From the NCBI RefSeq assembly GCF_937770335.1, contig NZ_CALJHY010000002.1, forward strand, positions 1 to 64,000: a stretch of 64,000 bases of DNA. Direction: 5' to 3'. The notes beneath the pieces were generated by a model. That model searched no databases, had not been told where the DNA came from, and worked only from the letters and a program-made list of their open reading frames with translations. Of the stretch, positions 26,121-34,686 are shown one piece after another (position 1 is the stretch's first letter; each line of letters opens with the position of its first letter). The DNA is from an uncultured Glaciecola sp. (lineage in GTDB: Bacteria; Pseudomonadota; Gammaproteobacteria; Enterobacterales; Alteromonadaceae). The position numbers were made by a program, and so were the translations under genes.

Positions 26121-26711
26121 TTACTTTACAGCTGTTTCAGCGGGCTTCACATTTGTCGTCGCTTTGGGCACTGCTTTCGCTGCTGATTTAGGTGCTACTT
26201 TATTCGCTGTTTCAACGGGTTTAGCCTTCGTCGTCGCTTTAGGCACTGCTTTCGCTGCTGATTTAGGTGCTACTTTATTCGCGGTTCCAGCTGGTTTAGC
26301 CTTCGTCGCCGCTTTGGGCACTACTTTCGCTGCTGATTTCGGTTCGGTATTCTTCGTTATTTGAGTTTGCTTGGTCCCTGACGCTGCTGCGTTATGTTTT
26401 TCAATCAATTTAACAACAACCGTTGTTAAATGATCTACAGTCACGTTTAATTTGGCGAGTTTTTCTTCATGTGACTCTTCGGAGCCTGTTCCAATAAACT
26501 TTTTACCTCTGGCCTCTATGTCGACTTTAGCATCACTAATTTTATTTTGAATTTCTTCGCCTCGCGTAAGTAATTCATTATAAATATTATTTGATTTTTT
26601 TTGTGCGGCATCAATAGACTTACTCAGCGCTCCTACACTACTTTCGATAGAGCCCAAGCCTGCCAACCATGTGTTACGTACCATAGTTTCTAGTGTGTGT
26701 TTAGCTGACAT
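26121..26711 (-). CDS. PHA granule-associated phasin with Lys/Ala-rich repeat tail (PhaF-like)
   Basis: Protein of 196 residues. The first ~115 residues form the amphipathic coiled phasin domain (NTWLAGLGSIESSVGALSKS, then heptad-like helices) that coats polyhydroxyalkanoate granules. The C-terminal third is a basic tail of tandem 25-residue repeats rich in K, A and P (APKSAAKAVPKATTKAKP), resembling the histone-H1-like DNA-binding tail of PhaF, which links granules to the nucleoid. It lies 72 bases downstream of a short phasin gene on the same strand, as in pha phasin pairs. No PHA synthase is in the window. Confidence 0.88.
   Translation of the reverse strand: MSAKHTLETMVRNTWLAGLGSIESSVGALSKSIDAAQKKSNNIYNELLTRGEEIQNKISDAKVDIEARGKKFIGTGSEESHEEKLAKLNVTVDHLTTVVVKLIEKHNAAASGTKQTQITKNTEPKSAAKVVPKAATKAKPAGTANKVAPKSAAKAVPKATTKAKPVETANKVAPKSAAKAVPKATTNVKPAETAVK
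26129..26340 (-). repeat. 75-bp tandem repeat inside the phasin gene
   Basis: A 75-base unit starting GCTTTGGGCACTGCTTTCGC recurs at 26161, 26236 and 26311 (last copy partial), with a diverged partial unit before it. It encodes the 25-residue Lys/Ala/Pro repeats of the phasin tail. Near-identity of the units indicates recent expansion, so copy number may vary between strains. Confidence 0.9.
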
Positions 26712-26783
26712 TTATGTTTCTCCTTTAAAATTAAGTTGGACTAAATGCTCATTAATATGGGCACCAGCGAAATAAAACACCAA

Positions 26784-27131
26784 TTAAGAAATTTTATTAA
26801 CGGCCACTGTTAACGCATCAACTTTTTTAGATAGTTCATCAATTTTAGCGTCTATGTCTGAGTTACCAATACCAAGCTTTTTACGAACGTCTTCAACACG
26901 TTTGTCTACAGATACAGTTTTTTTAAACTTCTTTTTAGTGTCAGCTTCAAGTTTTTCACCTTTAGAAACTAATTCTTCAAATAAACGACTGGTTTCATCG
27001 TTTAGTTTTTCATACTGGTTTTGCATTTCTTCAAAGCTTTTACCATAAGCACCAAGGCCGGCTAGCCATATTTTACGCGCTGCCTCTTCGGCTGTTTCGA
27101 TAGTGTTGTTTACTCTTTCTAAATTAGTCAT
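26784..27131 (-). CDS. Phasin family protein (PhaI-like)
   Basis: Short phasin of 115 residues without the basic tail. KIWLAGLGAYGKSFEEMQ is the family signature, followed by a charged helical region (LFEELVSKGEKLEADTKKKF) and a terminal leucine-zipper-like helix (IDAKIDELSKKVDALTVAV). It coats PHA or other hydrophobic granules. It is upstream of the PhaF-like gene in the same orientation and probably co-transcribed with it. The 276 bases to the TetR gene should hold the divergent promoters; no clear operator was picked out. Confidence 0.9.
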   Translation of the reverse strand: MTNLERVNNTIETAEEAARKIWLAGLGAYGKSFEEMQNQYEKLNDETSRLFEELVSKGEKLEADTKKKFKKTVSVDKRVEDVRKKLGIGNSDIDAKIDELSKKVDALTVAVNKIS

Positions 27132-27407
27132 ATGTTCTCTCCAATAAGTTTAAATAAAATGAGGTAAATCTGTTCGGCAAATTAAATATAGCCAAAAATA
27201 TTAGAAAGTGCATACTAAAATCGTACAAAATTTAAACTAATTGCAACTTGTATGTTCGTGACAGTGATCATTTTCACCAAGACTGGAAATGTCGTGGCAT
27301 AGACACATGCAGCGCTGAAGGTTAGTTCACGTTAGCGGATTTGGCAGCCGTGGCCGCGCATTTTATTGCTATAAAATGGCATAACACTTATCTGCTGATG
27401 TTAACGA

Positions 27408-28067
27408 ATGAAAACCTACACTGGAGATTTCACGTTGAAGACAGCCGAAAAAATATTGTTAATCAGTCTCGATTTATTTAATAGCCAAGGTGAACGCAAT
27501 ATAACCAGTGTAGATATAGCTAATGAGCTAGGTATTAGTCCTGGTAACCTTTATTATCATTACAAAGGTAAAGACGAAATTATTAATACATTGGTCGACC
27601 GCTATGTGAAAAATATAGACGTAATTCCTCAATTGTCTGATGATAATGACGATTTTTATAAGTATCTATTTCACTGTTTAGAAACAATGCATGTATTTAG
27701 ATTTTTGTTTCAAAATATAGCCGAAATATCAGCTCAATATCCTGCAATCAATAGTAAATTACAAAGACTGGCGACATTTCAACGACAGTATTTACGAAGA
27801 TCATTATCTGCACAACAGCACGATGGCACGCTAAAGGGGACGTCTGCCGACATTGATTTGTTGCTTGATATTATTAGCTTAATCTTGTTCCAAAGCTTAA
27901 ATTACTATCAGATGAATGGGGTTCCATTAAGCAATCTCGATATCGTATATCGTACGTTAATGACTATTTACTTTAGTTTACAACCTTATTACCAAGACGA
28001 TGCTGAAGCAGTTAACATAAAGCAGGCGATTTTGAATAAGACATTAATTAAGAATAAAATTAATTGA
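27408..28067 (+). CDS. TetR/AcrR family transcriptional regulator
   Basis: DNA-binding regulator of 219 residues. The N-terminal HTH reads AEKILLISLDLFNSQG, then DIANELGISPGNLYYHYKGKDEI, typical of TetR proteins in the PhaD-like group. The C-terminal ligand domain is all-helical. It is divergent from the phasin operon, so control of phasin expression, as PhaD does in pseudomonads, is the likely role; this is inferred. No strong Shine-Dalgarno precedes ATG 27408. Confidence 0.9.
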   Translation: MKTYTGDFTLKTAEKILLISLDLFNSQGERNITSVDIANELGISPGNLYYHYKGKDEIINTLVDRYVKNIDVIPQLSDDNDDFYKYLFHCLETMHVFRFLFQNIAEISAQYPAINSKLQRLATFQRQYLRRSLSAQQHDGTLKGTSADIDLLLDIISLILFQSLNYYQMNGVPLSNLDIVYRTLMTIYFSLQPYYQDDAEAVNIKQAILNKTLIKNKIN

Positions 28068-28089
28068 GTTCAGTAACCCATTTTTATTT

Positions 28090-28803
28090 TTAGTAGAGGT
28101 TGTCCACTTCAGGTAGTGGGTTTTCCGCTGGCCCTTTTGCAGCAAACAAGGAATGCATTAATTCTCTTTCTCGGTTAATTACCGGATCAATGAAATCGTG
28201 CACTTCACCGAGCTTTTTAAATGATTTAAATCCTTTTTCTAGAAACGCATGCAAACTTTCTACGCCAGCGACTTTGGCTGGTTTTCGAGATAGCATCAAA
28301 ATAGCTGAAATACCGGTAATTTTAACCACTTGCGCCAAATCTAAACCGAGATCTTCAAGCAACTGAATTTGCTCCTCGCGTTTTGATTGATGACTAGATT
28401 GGCGATAAGACGTGAAATAATTACTGCGATTTATTGCTTTGTTACCGAGCTTTTGAACTAATGCAATATCCAGTTCCAGAGAGAGGCAGTTGAGTCTAAG
28501 TGCTGCTTGCAATGACTTTAAACCTTTATTAGGCAATACTTTTGCCATGTTAGGCACCACTCGCGCCAGTTCGATATCTCGCCGACTAAAGTCTTTTGGA
28601 CCATATATTTCATCGATAAAAAACTGCATTGCGGGTTTGAATCGCTTGGAATTCCATAAATCATCATGCGTAACCAACAGTCGTTTAGTTTGCCATGCCT
28701 GCAATTCGCGAACACTTTCAGTCAAATCCAGCTGACTGATAAGCAGGTGCATTTGCTCGGTTTTCTGCAGGTCCTGTATTATTTTCTCAAGCATATTAGA
28801 CAT
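28090..28803 (-). CDS. FFLEELY-motif-like protein
   Basis: Protein of 237 residues, soluble and helical. The segment FFIDEIYGPKDFSRRDIELARVVPNM corresponds to the FFLEELYG hallmark of an uncharacterised proteobacterial family. No catalytic residues are known. It converges with the TetR gene (22 bases between stops) and faces the patatin gene across 304 bases. Association with patatin and acyl-CoA synthetase genes suggests a lipid-related role, but there is no direct evidence. Confidence 0.75.
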   Translation of the reverse strand: MSNMLEKIIQDLQKTEQMHLLISQLDLTESVRELQAWQTKRLLVTHDDLWNSKRFKPAMQFFIDEIYGPKDFSRRDIELARVVPNMAKVLPNKGLKSLQAALRLNCLSLELDIALVQKLGNKAINRSNYFTSYRQSSHQSKREEQIQLLEDLGLDLAQVVKITGISAILMLSRKPAKVAGVESLHAFLEKGFKSFKKLGEVHDFIDPVINRERELMHSLFAAKGPAENPLPEVDNLY

Positions 28804-29107
28804 AGGTTATGTAAATATTATTCTTTTATCAGTTAATTTATTGATACCGTTTTAATAAATGTACTCATTAATGCTAAGTCAAACAAGACCTTTCAGCTAA
28901 TTTATTCGCTTTATCTTTGCCTGCATACTCCAACATTTGCAGTAGTTAATTTCAGAAGTTTTGCTGCGATTATTGTTGTCGCAGCTTGAGGAATAAAACA
29001 AACAGCGATACATATTTACTCGGGTGTATGCTGTGAAGTTCTGGAATATCGTTTTTTTTTGATTATACTTAATGGCAACATAATTATTATTTTCAGGAAT
29101 TTTTTCT
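28804..29107. other. Divergent intergenic region, FFLEELY-like / patatin
   Basis: A 304-base AT-rich gap. It contains a perfect 7-bp stem, GCTGCGA (28963-28969) with TCGCAGC (28979-28985). A TATACT box near 29063 could be the -10 of the patatin gene, which has AGGAA upstream of its ATG. No ORF is seen. Confidence 0.45.
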
Positions 29108-30631
29108 ATGTTGTCGATATCTGCCAGTTTTTCCCTCTATCTTTTGGAACGCAAAATGCGACGCGCCGACAGTTATGCTGATTGGAAGCAGGCGGCGCTT
29201 GAACACGACTCTATTTCTGGTCTTGAAGGATGGAAGAAGAAGGAAGTATCCAAAAGTTACGATCATCTAAATATTCGCACCAGAATCGATATGATTAGAA
29301 GACTAAGAAAACAGAAGGATGATATTGGATTGCTCTTTGCACTCAATGAGGGAATTCATGGCAATCAGGGAGGTATGGGAAAAGATATTCTTTATCAACT
29401 GGCGAAATTTGGTACAAAACGCCTAATTGAAGAGTATGTTAGTGAGATAGTCGATGCACTCGAACATATTTCAAGTCTGCCTGAGAATGGTGATATTAAG
29501 CATGAAGACAAACTCGATTTTTTTGAACGTGCTAGCCTTTGTTTTGGCCGTTCAGCATTGATGTTAAGTGGTGCAGGATCACTTGGTTATTTTCATCTTG
29601 GCGTAATCAAGGCTTTGTTTGAACATCAGATGCTGCCTAATGTTGTCTCTGGATCAAGTTCAGGCTCAATATTTGCGGCAGTACTGGGGACCCATACGGA
29701 CGATGAGCTGACGTTTTTTCTTCAAGGTGACATGCTGCTAGACCCTTTACAAGTTTATATAGACAACAAGCCAAAATCCTTGGTTCGGGATCAGGTCGAC
29801 TCTGCCTCATTGCGATTGACATTGGAGTCCGTTATTCCTGATATCACTTTTCAGGAAGCGTACGAAAAAACGGGTAGAATGATTAGTATCACTATCGCCC
29901 CCTCAGAAGAACACCAGACTTCTAGATTGATGAATGCGGTCACTTCGCCTAATGTTTTTGTGCGCAGCGCTGTCATGGCATCTTGTGCGGTACCTGGTCT
30001 TTTTCCGCCTGTTATGTTGACTGCTAAAAATGTGTATGGTGAGAGTCAGCCCTATTTGCCAAATCGTCGATGGGTAGACGGGGCGGTTACCGATGATTTA
30101 CCTGCAAAAAGGTTGGCTAGACTGTATGGTGTTAATCACTATATTGTCAGTCAGGCGAATCCGTTAGCGCTAGCTATTATTAAAGGCGAGGAGTACTTAC
30201 CGATCCCCAAAAGTGCTAAAAACATAATACGCTTTTCTTCACACGAACTTTTAAAAAGTAGTGAACAATTTAGCCGACGTTATCTGCGTAGGCTTCCGGA
30301 TATTGGGAAAGTTATCAATATTTTTTATTCTGTTTTGGCACAAGATTACAAAGGTGATGTGAATATTGTGCCAAACTTTACTTTTGCCAGTCCTCAAAAA
30401 CTGCTGGGTCAACTCACCTCTGATGAAATCAATGAATTAGTTAAAGAAGGTGAACGTTCCACCTGGTCTCAATTAGAACAAATTAAAACATGCTCCAGTG
30501 TTGGTCACAAGTTAGAGCAAATTATGGACCATCATGCAGACCACAACGTTAAACGCCTCTACAAGGTGAACCGACGTAAATCGGTAAGGTCAATGTCCTC
30601 AAAATTTCTACCCAAAATAAATGATAGCTGA
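29108..30631 (+). CDS. Patatin-like phospholipase with DUF3336 domain
   Basis: Lipid acyl hydrolase of 507 residues. The N-terminal ~140 residues are the DUF3336 domain found in bacterial and fungal TGL3/4/5-type triacylglycerol lipases (RRADSYADWKQAALEHD start). The patatin core has the oxyanion loop SGAGSLGYFHLG, the nucleophile in GSSSG (Ser184) and the Asp of the dyad in WVDGAV (Asp324). The relation to yeast TAG lipases fits mobilisation of the neutral lipid made by the two nearby WS/DGATs. An acyl-CoA synthetase gene follows after 123 bases and could activate the released fatty acids. Confidence 0.93.
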   Translation: MLSISASFSLYLLERKMRRADSYADWKQAALEHDSISGLEGWKKKEVSKSYDHLNIRTRIDMIRRLRKQKDDIGLLFALNEGIHGNQGGMGKDILYQLAKFGTKRLIEEYVSEIVDALEHISSLPENGDIKHEDKLDFFERASLCFGRSALMLSGAGSLGYFHLGVIKALFEHQMLPNVVSGSSSGSIFAAVLGTHTDDELTFFLQGDMLLDPLQVYIDNKPKSLVRDQVDSASLRLTLESVIPDITFQEAYEKTGRMISITIAPSEEHQTSRLMNAVTSPNVFVRSAVMASCAVPGLFPPVMLTAKNVYGESQPYLPNRRWVDGAVTDDLPAKRLARLYGVNHYIVSQANPLALAIIKGEEYLPIPKSAKNIIRFSSHELLKSSEQFSRRYLRRLPDIGKVINIFYSVLAQDYKGDVNIVPNFTFASPQKLLGQLTSDEINELVKEGERSTWSQLEQIKTCSSVGHKLEQIMDHHADHNVKRLYKVNRRKSVRSMSSKFLPKINDS

Positions 30632-30754
30632 CCAGTTCCTTAAAACTGAGAACTTTAAAAAGTAAGCTAACACCCAGAAAATTGACCTATATCAAAAAAA
30701 CAATTAAGCCTCAGTTTAACCTCAACTAAGTGCACCTTATTGAGGATAAATGGG

Positions 30755-32392
30755 ATGGAGATTAAAACACCATTGGAAATGTTGTATCACTGGCAAGACA
30801 CCACACCTGATACTGTATTTTTAAGACAACCCGTCGACGGTGTAGTTAAGGAATTCACTTGGCTAGAGACTTCAGATCAAGCCCGCAGGGTTGCGACAGG
30901 GCTAATAGCATTAGATTTACCTCCGCAAAGTAATATAGCGATTTTATCGAAAAATTGTGCTGAGTGGTTTATTACTGATTTAGCTATCATGTTAGCTGGT
31001 CACGTGTCTGTACCTATATACTCAACAGCAGGTAAGAAAACGATTGCTTACATAATGGATCATGCACAATGTCCGGTTATTTTTGTTGGCAAGTTGGATA
31101 AAACGGCGGAACAAGAAGCCGCGATCCCAGAAGGTATTATTAAGTTAGCTTTCCCGTATCCCAATATCGAGGCAGAGCAAAGCTGGCAGGAACTGCTTAA
31201 AAATAAGCCTTTCATAGAAAGGCCTGTTCCGGATATGAAGTCAGTGATGACCATTGTTTACACATCGGGAAGTACTGGCAATCCCAAAGGAGTGGTGCAT
31301 AGTTATGAATCCATATGTTGGGCCGCCCATCAATCATTGGACGAATTTGGGCTAGCACCGCAGGATCGTATGCTCAGTTATCTACCTCTGGCGCATATTA
31401 CCGAAAGAGTTTTAGTAGAATTAGCCAGTTTTTATTCCGGAATGCGTATTGATTTTGTTGAGTCGCTGGAAACATTTTCCAGAGATATAAGAAACACCAA
31501 GCCCACTTTGTTTATTTCCGTACCCAGATTGTGGACACGTTTTCAAATGGGCATATTGGCTAATATTCCCCAAAAGAAACTTGATTTTTTACTCCATATT
31601 CCCATTGTAAATAATTTTATTTCTAAAAAGATTCGCACTAAACTCGGATTGCAAGAAGCTCGTTTATGCGCTAGTGGTTCAGCACCTATACCAGAGGCAA
31701 CGTTGAGATGGTTTCACCGTCTAGGGGTGAATATTTCTGAAGGGTGGGGTATGACAAAAAACTGCGCTTACGGCACTTGCTGCGTGCCCTTTAGGGCTGA
31801 TAAAATGGGCAGTATTGGGCATGCCTATAAGGGCGTAGATATCCGTATCGGTGACGACGGTGAAATTCTGGTAAAAGGTGACTGTAATATGAAGGAGTAT
31901 TATATGGAACCAGAAAAAACTGCCGATGTATTTACTGAGGATGGTTATTTAAAAACCGGTGATAAGGGCCTAATGGACGCTGATGGCTATATAAAAATTT
32001 CCGGACGTTTGAAGGAGATATTTAAAACATCAAAAGGAAAATACATTGCTCCTGTGCCGATTGAATCAAAACTAATGGCCAATTCTATGATTGAACAGGT
32101 CTGCGTCACTGGTGCCAAACTTAAACAACCTATTGCGTTGGTCGTATTATCTGAGGAAGCCAAGCTAAAAGCTCCTGAAAAAATTGAGAGCAGTCTATTA
32201 GCAACTTTTGAGAAAGTTAATGCAACGTTAGAAACTCACGCGATGCTAGATCACCTTATAATAATGGCGGATGACTGGACTGTTGAAAATAGTTTGCTCA
32301 CACCTACTCTAAAGATTAAGCGTAACGTACTGGAAGGGCAGTACGAAGCGTTAATAAACAAAGCTCATTTAGGAAAAATTGTGCGTCAGTAG
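30755..32392 (+). CDS. AMP-dependent long-chain acyl-CoA synthetase
   Basis: Fatty acid:CoA ligase of 545 residues. The P-loop motif is YTSGSTGNPKG, followed by the adenylate-binding EGWGMTKN (in place of the usual YGxTE), and LKTGDKGLMDADGYIKISGRLKE in the C-terminal hinge. The last is typical of long-chain (FAA1/FadD15-type) enzymes. The start is ATG 30755 with GAGG nine bases upstream; the TTG at 30740 lies inside that signal. It probably works with the preceding patatin to activate fatty acids from storage lipid, inferred from order and direction. Confidence 0.93.
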   Translation: MEIKTPLEMLYHWQDTTPDTVFLRQPVDGVVKEFTWLETSDQARRVATGLIALDLPPQSNIAILSKNCAEWFITDLAIMLAGHVSVPIYSTAGKKTIAYIMDHAQCPVIFVGKLDKTAEQEAAIPEGIIKLAFPYPNIEAEQSWQELLKNKPFIERPVPDMKSVMTIVYTSGSTGNPKGVVHSYESICWAAHQSLDEFGLAPQDRMLSYLPLAHITERVLVELASFYSGMRIDFVESLETFSRDIRNTKPTLFISVPRLWTRFQMGILANIPQKKLDFLLHIPIVNNFISKKIRTKLGLQEARLCASGSAPIPEATLRWFHRLGVNISEGWGMTKNCAYGTCCVPFRADKMGSIGHAYKGVDIRIGDDGEILVKGDCNMKEYYMEPEKTADVFTEDGYLKTGDKGLMDADGYIKISGRLKEIFKTSKGKYIAPVPIESKLMANSMIEQVCVTGAKLKQPIALVVLSEEAKLKAPEKIESSLLATFEKVNATLETHAMLDHLIIMADDWTVENSLLTPTLKIKRNVLEGQYEALINKAHLGKIVRQ

Positions 32393-32499
32393 ATCGATGG
32401 TCTCGTATGAAACCCTACTTCTGAATTAGTGCAGGTGCATCCAAATAGAGCTAGTGACCCCTAATTATATCGAGTGACTCTCTGGCCGTCTGTCAATTA

Positions 32500-34041
32500 C
32501 TAATTTCGGCCAAGCTCTTCATGCGATGTTACCCAGTCTAAGGATGAAATAGCGGATGCCAATGATATCTCACCTGCTAGAACAACAGAGGCCACTATTT
32601 CAGCAAATTTTAACGCATTACCAGGACCATAGCAGTGTAACATTTCTAGACATTCTCTTTGAGTCGCTAGACCGGTTCCGCCGCCACAGGTTGCAATAAT
32701 TAGTGAGGGTAAGGTTATTGAAAGGTACGCATCGCCCTCATCCGTTATTTCTGAATAAAGAATCCCTGCTGATGATTCAGATACATTAGCCACATCTTGA
32801 CCGGTCGCGATAAACATAGCCGTAATACCGTTTGCAGAATGTAATCCTGTATTGTTAGCACCCGCTAAAAATGCACCTATAGAGGCGACGCGCTGATGTT
32901 GTGCAATTTGTTTCGGCTCCACTCGCATAATTTCAATCATGTCATCCCGTTTGATCGTGATTTCGGCTGTAACCCTCTTTCCGCGTGTGTTTAAAATGTT
33001 GATAAACGACGATTTTTTATCTGTTGCCATATTCGATTCGAGGAAAAAGTTGCTGATGCCTGGATAATGTTCAAGTATCCAACCACAGGCAACATAGGTT
33101 GCGCGTCCGACCATATTCTGGCCTCCAGCATCACCGGTGTTAAAATTAAATCTTAAAAAAGCGAATTTGTTGGATTTGTAATTTTCAATATTGCGCAGTT
33201 TTATAAAGGGATCGGTGGCCTCTGCCTGTTGCCGTATTTTATCAATATTATCGACCACCCATTTACCAAAATCTCTGGCTTTTCGGGCATCATCAAAAAT
33301 AAAAACAGGCGCGCGTTGCATCGCATCATCAACCACTGTTGCTTTTACACCTCCGGATTTATTCAGTAATTTCATACCGCGGTTATACGAAGCTACTAGA
33401 GTGCCTTCAGTCGTAGCCAATGGGATCAGATACTCTCCTTTAGCATGCTCACCATTCACTTTAATTGGTCCAGCGATGCCAATCGGTACTTGGGCAACGC
33501 CGCAAAAATGTTCAATGTTTCCTCGAAAAGACTCTAGATCAACATCTAGGTTAAATAACTTTTTGGGCGCAGTCCCCGTTATATCGGATACATAATTTTG
33601 TCGTTTTTGAACAATATCGGGGTGAAAGTCATTTTCTATGCTACGGGGGATTTCATCTGATTTTGGCTTAGGATACGACACTTTATCCTGCAACGTTAAT
33701 TCGATATTACCAAAAGGCCGAGTAGAAAGGGTGACGTCAATATTGATGGTTTTTGACGTTGACACAAAAGTGCCTTCAACAAATATATCTAAGATTGCTC
33801 CAAGTGGAAATTTGACTCCCTGTTTTTGTTCTAGGGTCTGCAGATCTATTGGTTGGCCTGAATTCAGCGCAATCATAATTTTGTGCTTATCAATTTTTTG
33901 ATTGTTAATAGATAAATCTACTATCTGATTAAAATGCGCACTTTTAATCCGATTTTTTAATGAAAAGTGCAATCCACTCTTCGTTTCTCTTAAACTGCCA
34001 ATGGTATATAGCTGTTTCAACATTGAGTCGGGTAAAAACAT
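32500..34041 (-). CDS. Hydroxymethylglutaryl-CoA reductase, class I type
   Basis: Predicted NAD(P)H-dependent reduction of HMG-CoA to mevalonate. All four catalytic residues can be assigned: Glu in PLATTEGTLVAS, Lys in MATDKKSSF, Asp in IATGQDVAN and His in VTSHEELGRN. The TTEG sequence follows the class I (eukaryote/archaea) form rather than the bacterial class II EEP form. The cofactor loop reads DAGGQNM instead of DAMGMNM. About 150 extra residues precede the catalytic core. No other mevalonate-pathway gene is in the window. It diverges from the SRPBCC-YCF48-MMPL operon across 127 bases. Gammaproteobacteria normally use the MEP pathway, so its purpose is unclear. Confidence 0.9.
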   Translation of the reverse strand: MFLPDSMLKQLYTIGSLRETKSGLHFSLKNRIKSAHFNQIVDLSINNQKIDKHKIMIALNSGQPIDLQTLEQKQGVKFPLGAILDIFVEGTFVSTSKTINIDVTLSTRPFGNIELTLQDKVSYPKPKSDEIPRSIENDFHPDIVQKRQNYVSDITGTAPKKLFNLDVDLESFRGNIEHFCGVAQVPIGIAGPIKVNGEHAKGEYLIPLATTEGTLVASYNRGMKLLNKSGGVKATVVDDAMQRAPVFIFDDARKARDFGKWVVDNIDKIRQQAEATDPFIKLRNIENYKSNKFAFLRFNFNTGDAGGQNMVGRATYVACGWILEHYPGISNFFLESNMATDKKSSFINILNTRGKRVTAEITIKRDDMIEIMRVEPKQIAQHQRVASIGAFLAGANNTGLHSANGITAMFIATGQDVANVSESSAGILYSEITDEGDAYLSITLPSLIIATCGGGTGLATQRECLEMLHCYGPGNALKFAEIVASVVLAGEISLASAISSLDWVTSHEELGRN

Positions 34042-34168
34042 AGGAAATCCGGATTAAAGAGGAATTATTCTAACTATCTATATTTTCCTATTGTGTTTAT
34101 TGACGAGGATCAAAAAACTTGTTTTCTTTAGAGTCAAACTGATCAGAGGCTTTATGTGAGGATCCACA

Positions 34169-34630
34169 ATGACCGTTAAAGTTACTATTGATTTAGATCG
34201 AGAATTTATCGTTGCCGCAGACATCAATACTGTATTCGACCTTTTATCTAATGTTCCAGCTTCCGCAGCGCATTTTCCGAAAGTACACGCGTTGACTCCT
34301 ATCGACGACAACTCATTTCGATGGGATCTGGAAAAGGTCGCGTTGGGCATTTATTCTATTCAAACGAGTTATGCGTGCCAGTATATTTCTGATAGCAATG
34401 CAAAAACAATCGTGTGGATACCCATCAAAGGCGAGGGTAATGCCACTGTGTCGGGTAAATGGGAATTAATAGAACTTGCAACTGGCACCCATATTAAGTT
34501 TAAAACAAAAGCACAGCTCACACTACCTTTCCCCGGATTCCTTAAATTAGCAATTAGTCCTCTGGTTAAATTAGAGTTTTCGGGGATGGTCGACACGTAT
34601 TTGCGCAATCTAAAAACCTTATGGGGTTAG
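34169..34630 (+). CDS. SRPBCC (START-like) family protein
   Basis: Small protein of 153 residues with the SRPBCC helix-grip pattern: an N-terminal strand, DINTVFDLLSNVPASAAHFPK as the first helix, alternating strands and a long C-terminal helix (PGFLKLAISPLVKLEFSGMV). Such folds bind hydrophobic ligands or act as cyclases. No catalytic residues are identifiable. It is the first gene of a three-gene run with the YCF48-like protein and the MMPL transporter. A lipid-carrier role for the transporter substrate is a reasonable guess. Confidence 0.82.
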   Translation: MTVKVTIDLDREFIVAADINTVFDLLSNVPASAAHFPKVHALTPIDDNSFRWDLEKVALGIYSIQTSYACQYISDSNAKTIVWIPIKGEGNATVSGKWELIELATGTHIKFKTKAQLTLPFPGFLKLAISPLVKLEFSGMVDTYLRNLKTLWG

Positions 34631-34686
34631 TGTCGTTAACCTAAACGTCGTCACTTTGTATCTACCTTGAAAAATAGAGAGATTTT

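Noticed and set aside
26164-26364. Plus-strand ORF with repeated hydrophobic Ala/Leu units
   Set aside because: Mirror translation of the phasin 75-bp repeats; no ribosome-binding site.
32500-34041. Complete mevalonate pathway
   Set aside because: Only the reductase is present; no HMG-CoA synthase or kinases were found in the window.
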